In this document: piece after piece, positions 16,187 through 24,253 of the stretch
Numbering within the stretch: the stretch's first letter is position 1
Layout: every line of letters starts with the position of its first letter
DNA from: an uncultured Lachnospiraceae bacterium
Lineage (GTDB): Bacteria; Bacillota; Clostridia; Lachnospirales; Lachnospiraceae
DNA length: 64,000 nucleotides
Direction of reading: 5' to 3'
NCBI GenBank assembly: GCA_947172645.1
Contig: CAMWBY010000007.1
Location: 1-64,000 of the forward strand
The notes under the pieces: model-generated
The model's input: only the letters and a program-made list of their open reading frames with translations
Databases searched by the model: none
What the model was told of the DNA's origin: nothing
Program-made: the position numbers and the translations under genes

Positions 16187-18912
16187 GTTTTAATAGATAC
16201 ATGGTGGAATGTAAATGAGAAAAGATTTACAAACATACGGTGTCTACTCTCGTTTTAATAGATACATGGTGGAATGTAAATGATTATACCGAATCACGAA
16301 CAAAACATATAAATCTACGTTTTAATAGATACATGGTGGAATGTAAATGATAAGGCGATCGGCGGTTGCGGTCATTTCCCCGGCGGGTTTTAATAGATAC
16401 ATGGTGGAATGTAAATAATTGCCCATGATAATTACAAGTCGGAATGCATCCAGTTTTAATAGATACATGGTGGAATGTAAATGTAGATTTATATGTTTTG
16501 TTCGTGATTCGGTATAATCGTTTTAATAGATACATGGTGGAATGTAAATTCATGTCCATAGCTGTTTCGGTTGAGAGTTCCGCGTTTTAATAGATACATG
16601 GTGGAATGTAAATTACCTTGCCCGGTATGCGTCAATACTGGCAATCAAAGTTTTAATAGATACATGGTGGAATGTAAATAGAATCTGTGCGGAGAACGGG
16701 CGAAACGTCATTCCCACGTTTTAATAGATACATGGTGGAATGTAAATTAATATGTCCATTTGTGCTAGATGTTTCTATATGAATCAGTTTTAATAGATAC
16801 ATGGTGGAATGTAAATGTAGAAAGCGGAACTATTTACGAGGGCAAGATTGGTTTTAATAGATACATGGTGGAATGTAAATCACTTCACGCCGACAAGGTT
16901 CAAAAAGTGGTCTATGGTTTTAATAGATACATGGTGGAATGTAAATGATACTCATGCCGATATGCTTTTTCATTCGTTGCTTGTTTTAATAGATACATGG
17001 TGGAATGTAAATTTCCATCCACGGATATTGGAGTATGGGATATTTTGGGTTTTAATAGATACATGGTGGAATGTAAATGTCAACACCCTGATAGATTCTG
17101 TCAAAGGTCTTTATGTTTTAATAGATACATGGTGGAATGTAAATAATTTTGCCACAACTTCCACGGATGACTCAGATAGTTTTAATAGATACATGGTGGA
17201 ATGTAAATCACAGACGATGTGGTTATCACGGGCGTAAAGGTGGTTTTAATAGATACATGGTGGAATGTAAATGAGCATAGGTCATACACCACGCCTTCAA
17301 AGTTTTCCGTTTTAATAGATACATGGTGGAATGTAAATCATATCCTCACCTTTGCTTTCTGCTTTGGAGTCAGGTTTTAATAGATACATGGTGGAATGTA
17401 AATGTCTCTTTCGTCCAGCTTTGCAAGTGCGGCAATCAGGGTTTTAATAGATACATGGTGGAATGTAAATGCACTTCCTGCCCGGATTCAAGCTGCTCGA
17501 CACGTGTTTTAATAGATACATGGTGGAATGTAAATACATCAGCTTGATTTCCATTCTTCCGGACTGCCGGTTTTAATAGATACATGGTGGAATGTAAATA
17601 TAATTGCTCAGGCTTGTTTGGAAAGTGGGTATGGGTTTTAATAGATACATGGTGGAATGTAAATTTATTTATTGTAGGTAAATACCCAAAAGTGGAATAG
17701 GTTTTAATAGATACATGGTGGAATGTAAATTTTCTATACTTCTGGATGTTAAACATGGCAGCAAGTTTTAATAGATACATGGTGGAATGTAAATCTAGAT
17801 GCTACGATGGGAACTGCGCTTAAGGGGGAAGTTTTAATAGATACATGGTGGAATGTAAATCCGTATTGATAATTTAGAAAAGAAAGAAGGTATAAGTTTT
17901 AATAGATACATGGTGGAATGTAAATAACTCTGATTTTGATTGGCACATTCTTAAAGTACAAGTTTTAATAGATACATGGTGGAATGTAAATATCTCCATG
18001 GTGGGAGGAGCAATCTCCACTATCGGTTTTAATAGATACATGGTGGAATGTAAATGAACATGGAAAAAATCAAGAGACTTTTGCGAAATTGTTTTAATAG
18101 ATACATGGTGGAATGTAAATTATAAGAAATAACCTCTCCAACGGGGGTTCCTACACGTTTTAATAGATACATGGTGGAATGTAAATTATAAGAAATAACC
18201 TCTCCAACGGGGGTTCCTACACGTTTTAATAGATACATGGTGGAATGTAAATGCGGAGCTCCATTGGAATCTCCGGATTGGAAGGACAGTTTTAATAGAT
18301 ACATGGTGGAATGTAAATTAGCTTTCTGCTTGTCAGTTTCCTTTTCCAGTCACCGTTTTAATAGATACATGGTGGAATGTAAATTGTGATAATAGATATG
18401 CTGAGCCCTTCTTTTTAGATGTTTTAATAGATACATGGTGGAATGTAAATGGCATAGATATTAAACTCATATAGTGCCCGTTCCTCGTTTTAATAGATAC
18501 ATGGTGGAATGTAAATACTCCGCACTTAAGTATTGTGCTACGCGAGAGTCAGGTTTTAATAGATACATGGTGGAATGTAAATTGCGATATACATTCCCCC
18601 GTCTTCCGATTGCAAGGAAGTTTTAATAGATACATGGTGGAATGTAAATAATGCTGCTTGATTAAGGCTTACTGCGACAGCGCCGTTTTAATAGATACAT
18701 GGTGGAATGTAAATTAATACACTTCCCCCACTGCCTCCTTAGTCTCCAGGCGTTTTAATAGATACATGGTGGAATGTAAATTAAAAAAGTTGCGGTATCA
18801 GTTCGCCACATACCGCGTTTTAATAGCTACATGGTGGATTGTAAATATCGTAGCATCTAGTGGGTTTCCCTCTTCCGTTGCAGTTTTATTAGATACATAG
18901 TAGAACATAAGC
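16187..18912 (+). CRISPR. type I-B CRISPR array, 42 repeats and 41 spacers
   Basis: A 30-nt repeat starting GTTTTAATAGATACATGG and ending TGTAAAT recurs with spacers of 34-39 nt. Repeats 1-40 are identical as read. Repeat 41 (18817-18846) has two substitutions, and repeat 42 (18883-18912) is strongly degenerate, marking the leader-distal end. Spacer 5 (16483-16519) is the exact reverse complement of spacer 2 (16282-16318). Spacers 30 and 31 (18121-18156 and 18187-18222) are identical, a unit duplication. I found no full match of a spacer to other sequence in the window. Confidence 0.98.
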
Positions 18913-19019
18913 ATATTTACAAAAATAGTTTTAGTAGTCACATCATAACATCAACAAAGTCGCTGATATTTTAAACCAGTCAAAATGATTGAACTTGAGA
19001 ATATCTTTAGATAAGAGGA

Positions 19020-19434
19020 GTGGAAAATACTATAGCGGATATATCATTAAGATTGATACAGCAGACCAATATAAAAGACAGGGATAACCATTTTGCATTA
19101 CAAAAGCCAGTGGCACTATTCCAGGATATGCTATGTGATAGAGACGATTTCGGAATCTTTATATTGTGGTGAATATGCAGTTATAGATATCTCCGCCAAG
19201 ATACCGGAATTAGAAATCGAATTGCTGAAGAAATACCAACATTAAGGAATAGGTTATAAGGCCATTACTATGTTGTATAATAAACTGTCACAAAAATATG
19301 GAAAGCGGGAATTTTATGCAAAAATAGAGCCGGATAATTATATGAGCCAATTTTTGTTTGAGAAACTTAGAGCAATACCGGTAGGATTAGCGAAAGATTT
19401 TCAAATTTTGGAATATTATTTCACTGTCCCAACG
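19020..19434 (+). pseudogene. decayed GNAT-family acetyltransferase
   Basis: Translated pieces in different frames read like a GNAT fold: GEYAVIDISAKIPELEIELLKKYQH, then an in-frame stop TAA at 19243-19245, then GIGYKAITMLYNKLSQKYGKREFYAKIEPDNYMSQFLFEKL. GIGYKA is the acetyl-CoA-binding motif A. Upstream pieces from about 19020 need at least one frame change. The C-terminal part after AKDFQI does not continue the family. It lies just beyond the array trailer and is no longer functional. Nothing else is recognised between 18913 and 19521. Confidence 0.6.
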
Positions 19435-19521
19435 AGTTCGAACGCGGATTTGTGCCTGCTGTCCCAAAAATTGCGGGTTACAGCAAGGCATGAGGATTAA
19501 AATGGGTATAGTAAAGCTGCA

Positions 19522-20265
19522 TTACGTCCATCCCCCGTCCATAGTGATGACCTGTCCAGTCAAGTAGTCTGGTGAGTGGAGAAGAGAAACAATCATTTGC
19601 GCCACTTCCTCGGGTTGACCAATTCGGTCGGAGGGTATCTCCTCCCGAATCGCTTCTATATCTTCTATAGTAAAGCAACGATTCATATCCGTTTCGATTA
19701 TGCCGCAGGCGATGGCATTCACCTGTATGCCGCTAGGCGCCAATTCTTTTGCGAGAGCCTTCGTGAAACTGTTCACGCCGCCTTTAGAGGCGGAGTAGGC
19801 TGTTTCCATGGATGCCCCGACATTGCCCCATACGGAAGAAATATTGATGATTTTTCCACAGTGGTTTTGCAGCATTAACGGTATAGCCTGGCGGCATGTA
19901 TAGAAGAGTGCATCAAGATTTGTGCGCATCACATGATGCCAATCGGCTACGGACATTTCATGCAGCAGCCCTACATAGGACACTCCTGCGTTATTGACCA
20001 AGACGCTTAATGAATCAATCTGTGCAAACAGGCGTATGACGTCGTCAGGATTGCCCATATCTACAGCAATCGCTTTGCATACAATATGGTATTTGGATGT
20101 AAGCTCATTGGCCAATGCGGTCAATTGTTCTATTTGGTTCAGACATGTCAGGAAGAGATGGTAACCTTCTTTTGCAAGACTTTCCGCTATGGCGCGTCCG
20201 ATTCCGCGGGAGGCACCGGTGACCAGGGCATATTCAGAGGCGGCAGATATATTTTTCTGTAACAT
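19522..20265 (-). CDS. SDR-family oxidoreductase (FabG-like or EF-P 5-aminopentanone reductase-like)
   Basis: 247 residues of a classical short-chain dehydrogenase. It has the NAD(P) motif TGASRGIG near residue 17, NNAG, the catalytic Ser in NISSVWG, the YSASK catalytic Tyr-Lys pair, and the C-terminal GQVITMDGGW. The SSVWGNVGAS segment is seen in YmfI-type enzymes that reduce the 5-aminopentanone modification on EF-P, but also in some FabG paralogues, so the substrate is left open. It is transcribed toward the decayed GNAT gene and divergently from the thioredoxin reductase-like gene. Confidence 0.82.
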   Translation of the reverse strand: MLQKNISAASEYALVTGASRGIGRAIAESLAKEGYHLFLTCLNQIEQLTALANELTSKYHIVCKAIAVDMGNPDDVIRLFAQIDSLSVLVNNAGVSYVGLLHEMSVADWHHVMRTNLDALFYTCRQAIPLMLQNHCGKIINISSVWGNVGASMETAYSASKGGVNSFTKALAKELAPSGIQVNAIACGIIETDMNRCFTIEDIEAIREEIPSDRIGQPEEVAQMIVSLLHSPDYLTGQVITMDGGWT

Positions 20266-20319
20266 TATGGCAGTTTTCCTTTCCGGTCAATTAACTTTTA
20301 TCATAAAATGTCCGATTCA

Positions 20320-20328
20320 TGTTATAAT
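20320..20328 (+). promoter_or_regulatory. extended -10 promoter of the thioredoxin reductase-like gene
   Basis: TGTTATAAT at 20320-20328 is a full TG-n-TATAAT extended -10. There is no clear -35. It lies about 110 nt before the ATG. Confidence 0.5.
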
Positions 20329-20437
20329 GGTTTATTATAATAGATGAAAAGCCATTATGCAAAGAAAGCTTGGAGCGAGGGCGAAATTTGTTAAAGGTTT
20401 TTAGAAATATAAGACAGTAACGGAACGGAGGGTATCT

Positions 20438-21352
20438 ATGTACGATTTGATTATTATAGGTTCTGGCCCAGCAGGATTATCCGCGGCAGTGTATGGCAGA
20501 CGAGCCGGATTGGACTTATTGGTAATTGAGGAAAAACCGATGAGCGGCGGACAAGTATTAAATACCTATGAGGTAGACAATTATTTAGGGATGCCGGGTA
20601 TCAACGGCTTTGACATGGGAATGAAGTTCAGGGAACATGCTGACCAAATGGGCACAGAGTATAAGACGGCGTCTGTTATTGCAATACAGGAAAAAGGGAA
20701 AGTCAAATCTGTGGAGATTGCTGACGGTACGTGTTATGAAGCCAAGGCTATTGTCCTGGCGATGGGCGCACAGCACACGATGCTTGGCGTGCCGGGAGAG
20801 AAAGAATACAAAGGCAGGGGCGTATCATATTGTGCTACTTGCGACGGCGCTTTTTTTAAAGGCAGTGATGTGGCAGTGGTTGGCGGAGGCGATGTGGCGG
20901 TTGAAGATGCCATATATTTGTCGAGGATGTGCAGAAAAGTCTGGCTAATCCACAGGCGGGACAGTCTGCGTGCCGCTAAGAGCCTGCAGGACAAGCTGAA
21001 GGAATGCGGAAACGTGGAGATTTTATGGAACAGGACATTGGAGTCAATTTATGGCACCGAACTGGTGGAAGGCGTGAAACTGCATCATGTGCAGGAGAAG
21101 GATGATATTGACTTGGCTGTGGAGGGGGTTTTTATTGCAGTAGGGATGCGTCCTAATACAGAATATATTCGAGACCAGATTCCATGTGACGGGCAAGGGT
21201 ATGTGATTGCGGGTGAAGACTGCGCCACGAAAGTGCAGGGGGTTTATGCTGCAGGTGATATCCGTACCAAACAGGTGAGGCAGATTGCTACGGCAGTAGC
21301 GGATGGCGCCTGTGCGATAGCTTCTGTTGAGAGATATCTGATGACAGGCTAG
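20438..21352 (+). CDS. trxB: thioredoxin reductase-like flavoprotein
   Basis: 304 residues. The N-terminal FAD dinucleotide motif is GSGPAGLSAAVYGRRAG, the redox-active CATC is at Cys132/Cys135, the NADPH motif is VVGGGDVAVEDA, and the C-terminal flavin motif is VYAAGDIR. The family passes electrons from NADPH to thioredoxin or similar partners. No thioredoxin gene is adjacent, so the partner is unknown. A GGAGGG site precedes the ATG. The stop codon lies within the left terminal repeat of a palindromic element. Confidence 0.9.
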   Translation: MYDLIIIGSGPAGLSAAVYGRRAGLDLLVIEEKPMSGGQVLNTYEVDNYLGMPGINGFDMGMKFREHADQMGTEYKTASVIAIQEKGKVKSVEIADGTCYEAKAIVLAMGAQHTMLGVPGEKEYKGRGVSYCATCDGAFFKGSDVAVVGGGDVAVEDAIYLSRMCRKVWLIHRRDSLRAAKSLQDKLKECGNVEILWNRTLESIYGTELVEGVKLHHVQEKDDIDLAVEGVFIAVGMRPNTEYIRDQIPCDGQGYVIAGEDCATKVQGVYAAGDIRTKQVRQIATAVADGACAIASVERYLMTG

Positions 21353-21514
21353 TGCATCATTTACCAATTAGCTATACCTTTTGCTTGCCAGAATTGCTTT
21401 CTACTGCGTTGTTTTTGGTCTACGATGCCATCGCATCGCCTCCCTCAAACGTTTTGTATAAGGCAATTCCGGACTTCGCAAAAAGTGTATGCAATTGATA
21501 AATGGTACACTAGT
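21349..21514. repeat. 166-bp palindromic MITE-like element, full copy
   Basis: The left end CTAGTGCATCATTTACCAAT (from 21349) and the right end (21494-21514, ending GGTACACTAG) are inverted at 18 of 21 positions. Further inverted matches run inward (GCTATACCTTTTGC against the complement of GCAAAAAGTGTATGC). The apex is the hairpin CGATGC-CATC-GCATCG (21423-21438). It covers the end of the thioredoxin reductase-like gene and much of the 348-nt gap to the next gene. A related element lies at 58720 and a deleted copy at 35425. Confidence 0.65.
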
Positions 21515-21628
21515 GTTCCATGATGTATTTAACTTGTTACAAATGTGAAAAGTTTGTGAATGATAAGATTTTGTAGAAAATACACAATAAGTTGCGTTCA
21601 TACGCCATTCTAATAGTATATGCTGTGG

Positions 21629-21657
21629 TTGACAAAAAATATCTGCGATGATATATT
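21629..21657 (+). promoter_or_regulatory. promoter of the NlpC/P60 gene
   Basis: TTGACA at 21629-21634, a 17-bp spacer, and TATATT at 21652-21657, about 44 nt before the ATG. Confidence 0.75.
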
Positions 21658-21700
21658 ATAACCAGGATGTAACAATTTCGTAACAAATGAGGTAACATTT

Positions 21701-23017
21701 ATGAAAAAAAAGAATGTTAAAATGACAGCATGTACAATGGCAGCGGTACTTTCCTTCTCGGTTATGGGTCTGGATGTGCACGCCACAGGCGTCGGCTCGG
21801 TTTTGCCGTCGTCAGGTATAGATTTTTCTATGCAGGGTGAGGATGAGTCTACTTCGCTTTCTTCCTTACAGGAGGAGTCCGAAAAGGAAGCGGTAATGAA
21901 CGAAGAGACGAGCGGGGCGAGCATAGGAAGCGTACAGGTCGGAAGTTTTTCGGATATGGCAAGTACTTCGGATAAAGTAAGCGCGGCTTCCTCTAAGAAA
22001 ATTGAAGATACAATCGTAGTCAGCAAAGGTTATACGGAGGACTTGAAGAAAGCGGCGAATACCGGATTATCGGAAGAGGAAGAGAGCTTTAAGAACCTGG
22101 TGATTGCGAAAGTCCATGACTATGTCAATGTCAGGGATATCCCCAGTGAGGAAGGAAATATTGTAGGTAAATTATATGATAAGTCCGTCGGCAATTTCAT
22201 TGAAGAGGAAGACGGATGGTATAAGATTAGTTCCGGTTCCGTTGAAGGTTATGTAAAAGGCGAGTACTGCGTAACCGGTGATGACGCCGTAGATTATGCG
22301 AAGGAAGTCGGAACACGTATTGCCACGGTTACGACTACTACGCTTAAGGTTCGCGAGCAGCCTGGCCTGGATGAAGTCGTACTTGGACTTGTGCCTATCG
22401 AAGATGAGCTGATAGTCACGGAAGAGATGGACGGATGGGTTAAGGTTAACATCGAGGAAGGCGACGGTTATGTGTCCATGGATTATGTGACGCTGTCCAC
22501 CGAATTTGTTAAGGCGGAATCTATCGAAGAAGAGAAAGCGCGTCTTGCGAAAGAAGAAGCGGCGCGGAAGGCGGCTAAAGAAGCGGCTACCAAGAAGGCG
22601 GCGGAGAATTCATCCTCTTCGGGTGGCAAAACGAAGACAGACGGCGGCAAGACTTATGCAAGCCCTACGGGCAGCACAGGTGCGGACGTGGCGAAGTTTG
22701 CGACACAGTTTGTGGGCAATCCATATGTGTACGGCGGCACAAGCTTAACGAATGGCGCAGACTGTTCCGGTTTCGTTATGAGCGTATACAATAATTTTGG
22801 CGTGAGCCTGCCTCATTCTTCCGCAGCGGACAGAAGCGTAGGGGCGACTGTAAACGGATTGGAGAATGCACAGCCCGGCGATATCATTTGTTATTCCGGC
22901 CATGTTGGAATTTATGTCGGTAACGGACAGATTGTCCATGCATCTACATCGAAGACTGGTATTATTGTTTCCAACGCTTCGTACCGTTCCATTCTTTCTA
23001 TCAGGAGAATATTCTAA
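21701..23017 (+). CDS. secreted SH3-domain NlpC/P60 peptidoglycan hydrolase
   Basis: 438 residues. A signal peptide (MKKKNVKMTACTMAAVLSF onward, cleaved near HATG) is followed by a Ser/Glu-rich segment. Two bacterial SH3 domains follow (about residues 143-190 and 205-268, each with a VR/LKVRE strand and EDGWYK or DGWVKV). Then come an Ala/Lys/Glu-rich linker and an NlpC/P60 domain with catalytic Cys355 (ADCSGF), His401 (GHVGIY) and His413 (VHAS). It should cleave gamma-D-Glu-diamino-acid bonds in cell-wall peptides outside the cell. It has its own consensus promoter and a strong terminator. Confidence 0.93.
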   Translation: MKKKNVKMTACTMAAVLSFSVMGLDVHATGVGSVLPSSGIDFSMQGEDESTSLSSLQEESEKEAVMNEETSGASIGSVQVGSFSDMASTSDKVSAASSKKIEDTIVVSKGYTEDLKKAANTGLSEEEESFKNLVIAKVHDYVNVRDIPSEEGNIVGKLYDKSVGNFIEEEDGWYKISSGSVEGYVKGEYCVTGDDAVDYAKEVGTRIATVTTTTLKVREQPGLDEVVLGLVPIEDELIVTEEMDGWVKVNIEEGDGYVSMDYVTLSTEFVKAESIEEEKARLAKEEAARKAAKEAATKKAAENSSSSGGKTKTDGGKTYASPTGSTGADVAKFATQFVGNPYVYGGTSLTNGADCSGFVMSVYNNFGVSLPHSSAADRSVGATVNGLENAQPGDIICYSGHVGIYVGNGQIVHASTSKTGIIVSNASYRSILSIRRIF

Positions 23018-23038
23018 TAAGAAAATCTGGATATGATT

Positions 23039-23075
23039 AGGCGGCTGAGTAAAATCAGCCGCCTTGTTGGCTTTT
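23039..23075 (+). terminator. terminator of the NlpC/P60 gene
   Basis: AGGCGGCTGA (23039-23048) pairs perfectly with TCAGCCGCCT (23055-23064) around a GTAAAA loop, followed by TGTTGGCTTTT. Confidence 0.8.
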
Positions 23076-23163
23076 CCCCTACTTGATTTCTACATTGGCG
23101 GTTTGTATATCTTGTACAAATATTTGCCGGATTTCATTTTTGCATACCGGTTTACCGGTTAAG

Positions 23164-23235
23164 TTATCCACATTCCAAAAGGACATGTTTTTGCGGAAAA
23201 TAGACTTATACACGGGGTTATCCACTTTATCCACA
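23164..23235 (+). other. cluster of DnaA-box-like 9-mers
   Basis: TTATCCACA at 23164-23172, TTATACACG at 23207-23215, TTATCCACT at 23218-23226 and TTATCCACA at 23227-23235 lie in the same orientation within 72 bp of a 487-nt non-coding gap. dnaA and dnaN are not nearby. The cluster may titrate DnaA or regulate hpf. The remaining gap holds the terminator upstream and the hpf promoter downstream. Confidence 0.6.
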
Positions 23236-23388
23236 TGATTTTGATAAAAAGAGAATCATGAACTTATGGTAACTGAAAGAACGGACGTTTTGTGAAGTTG
23301 TAATGAAAAAGCATAAAACAGTGGAAAACTGCGGAAAACCACTTGACTTTTGAGGTGTCAAAAAAGACAAATCACGCGATATGAATTG

Positions 23389-23418
23389 TTGCAAAAAGTA
23401 GGACAAATATGCTATAAT
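23389..23418 (+). promoter_or_regulatory. hpf promoter
   Basis: TTGCAA (23389-23394), an 18-bp spacer, and TATAAT (23413-23418) preceded by TGC, an extended -10. The ATG is about 87 nt downstream. Confidence 0.6.
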
Positions 23419-23504
23419 GACTATACAATATTCCCACGGATGGGATGAGTAAATTGTTATGCTTATACCTGGTTTGGCAGGTTAGGCAAGAACGGAGGCC
23501 GGAA

Positions 23505-24032
23505 ATGAAATTTATTATTATTGGGAAGAATATTGAAGTAACAGATGGATTGAGGGCAGCAGTGGAGGACAAAATCGGTAAACTGGAGAAATATTTTACC
23601 GCGGAGACGGAAGTACATGTTACTTTGAGTGTTGAGAAAGACAGACAGAAGATAGAAGTAACGATTCCGATGAAAGGCAATATCATCCGTTCCGAGCAAG
23701 TCAGCAGTGACATGTATGTGTCGATTGACCTGGTGGAAGAAATTATTGAGAGGCAGCTCAAGAAATATAAGACGAAATTGATAGATAAGAAGCAGTCTTC
23801 TTCTTTCTTCAAGCAGGAGTTTATTGAGAAAGATTACATGGAAGATGAGGACGTACAGATTATCCGTACCAAGAAATTTGATATTAAACCTATGTATCCG
23901 GAAGACGCATGTGTGCAGATGGAACTGCTGGGACATAGCTTCTACGTATTCTGCAATGCGGAGACAGACCAGGTCAACGTTGTTTATAAGAGGAAGGGCA
24001 ATACTTATGGCTTGATTGAGCCTGAGAACTGA
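23505..24032 (+). CDS. hpf: ribosome hibernation promoting factor, long form
   Basis: 175 residues. The N-terminal S30AE domain (MKFIIIGKNIEVTDGLRAAVEDKIGKLEKYF) binds the ribosomal decoding region. The C-terminal domain (VRTKKFDIKPM-like IIRTKKFDIKPMYPEDACVQ, LLGHSFYVFCNAET) dimerises to form 100S ribosomes in resting cells. The ATG is chosen because GGAGG lies 6 nt upstream and it gives the family N-terminus. The open frame extends 20 codons further. The gene has its own promoter and terminator. Confidence 0.95.
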   Translation: MKFIIIGKNIEVTDGLRAAVEDKIGKLEKYFTAETEVHVTLSVEKDRQKIEVTIPMKGNIIRSEQVSSDMYVSIDLVEEIIERQLKKYKTKLIDKKQSSSFFKQEFIEKDYMEDEDVQIIRTKKFDIKPMYPEDACVQMELLGHSFYVFCNAETDQVNVVYKRKGNTYGLIEPEN

Positions 24033-24144
24033 TGTGTGTATGAAGATGAAGGCGGATATGCCTGCGTCAGTGATTTGCGCGGAGAGTATCCCCAGGGGAT
24101 AAGAGCGTATGTTCTTTTGCCCGCTGAGGGTAAGAATAGAAAAT

Positions 24145-24194
24145 ATAACATCGCCCTGTCAGAAGTGACAGGGTGATGTTATGTCTGCATTTTT
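24145..24194 (+). terminator. terminator of hpf
   Basis: A 17-bp stem with one G-U pair (24145-24161 with 24166-24182), a GAAG loop, and a tail containing TTTTT. Confidence 0.8.
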
Positions 24195-24253
24195 GCAAAT
24201 TACATTAGAGAAGACATGGCTGCAATAATGAAGAAAGGATACATACGTAAATT

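Noticed and set aside
16848..18304. Long open frames with repeated VLIDTWWNVN or TFHHVSIKT peptides across the array
   Set aside because: They are translations of the 30-nt CRISPR repeat and spacers in both strands, not proteins.
18385..18420. A spacer matching the repeat-like block upstream of cas3 (shared TGATAATAGATA)
   Set aside because: Only 12 A/T-rich bases agree, and they are partly the repeat motif itself. This is compatible with chance and not a protospacer.
23018..23504. Chromosomal replication origin
   Set aside because: DnaA-like boxes are present, but dnaA, dnaN, rpmH or a clear unwinding element are absent, so only a box cluster is reported.
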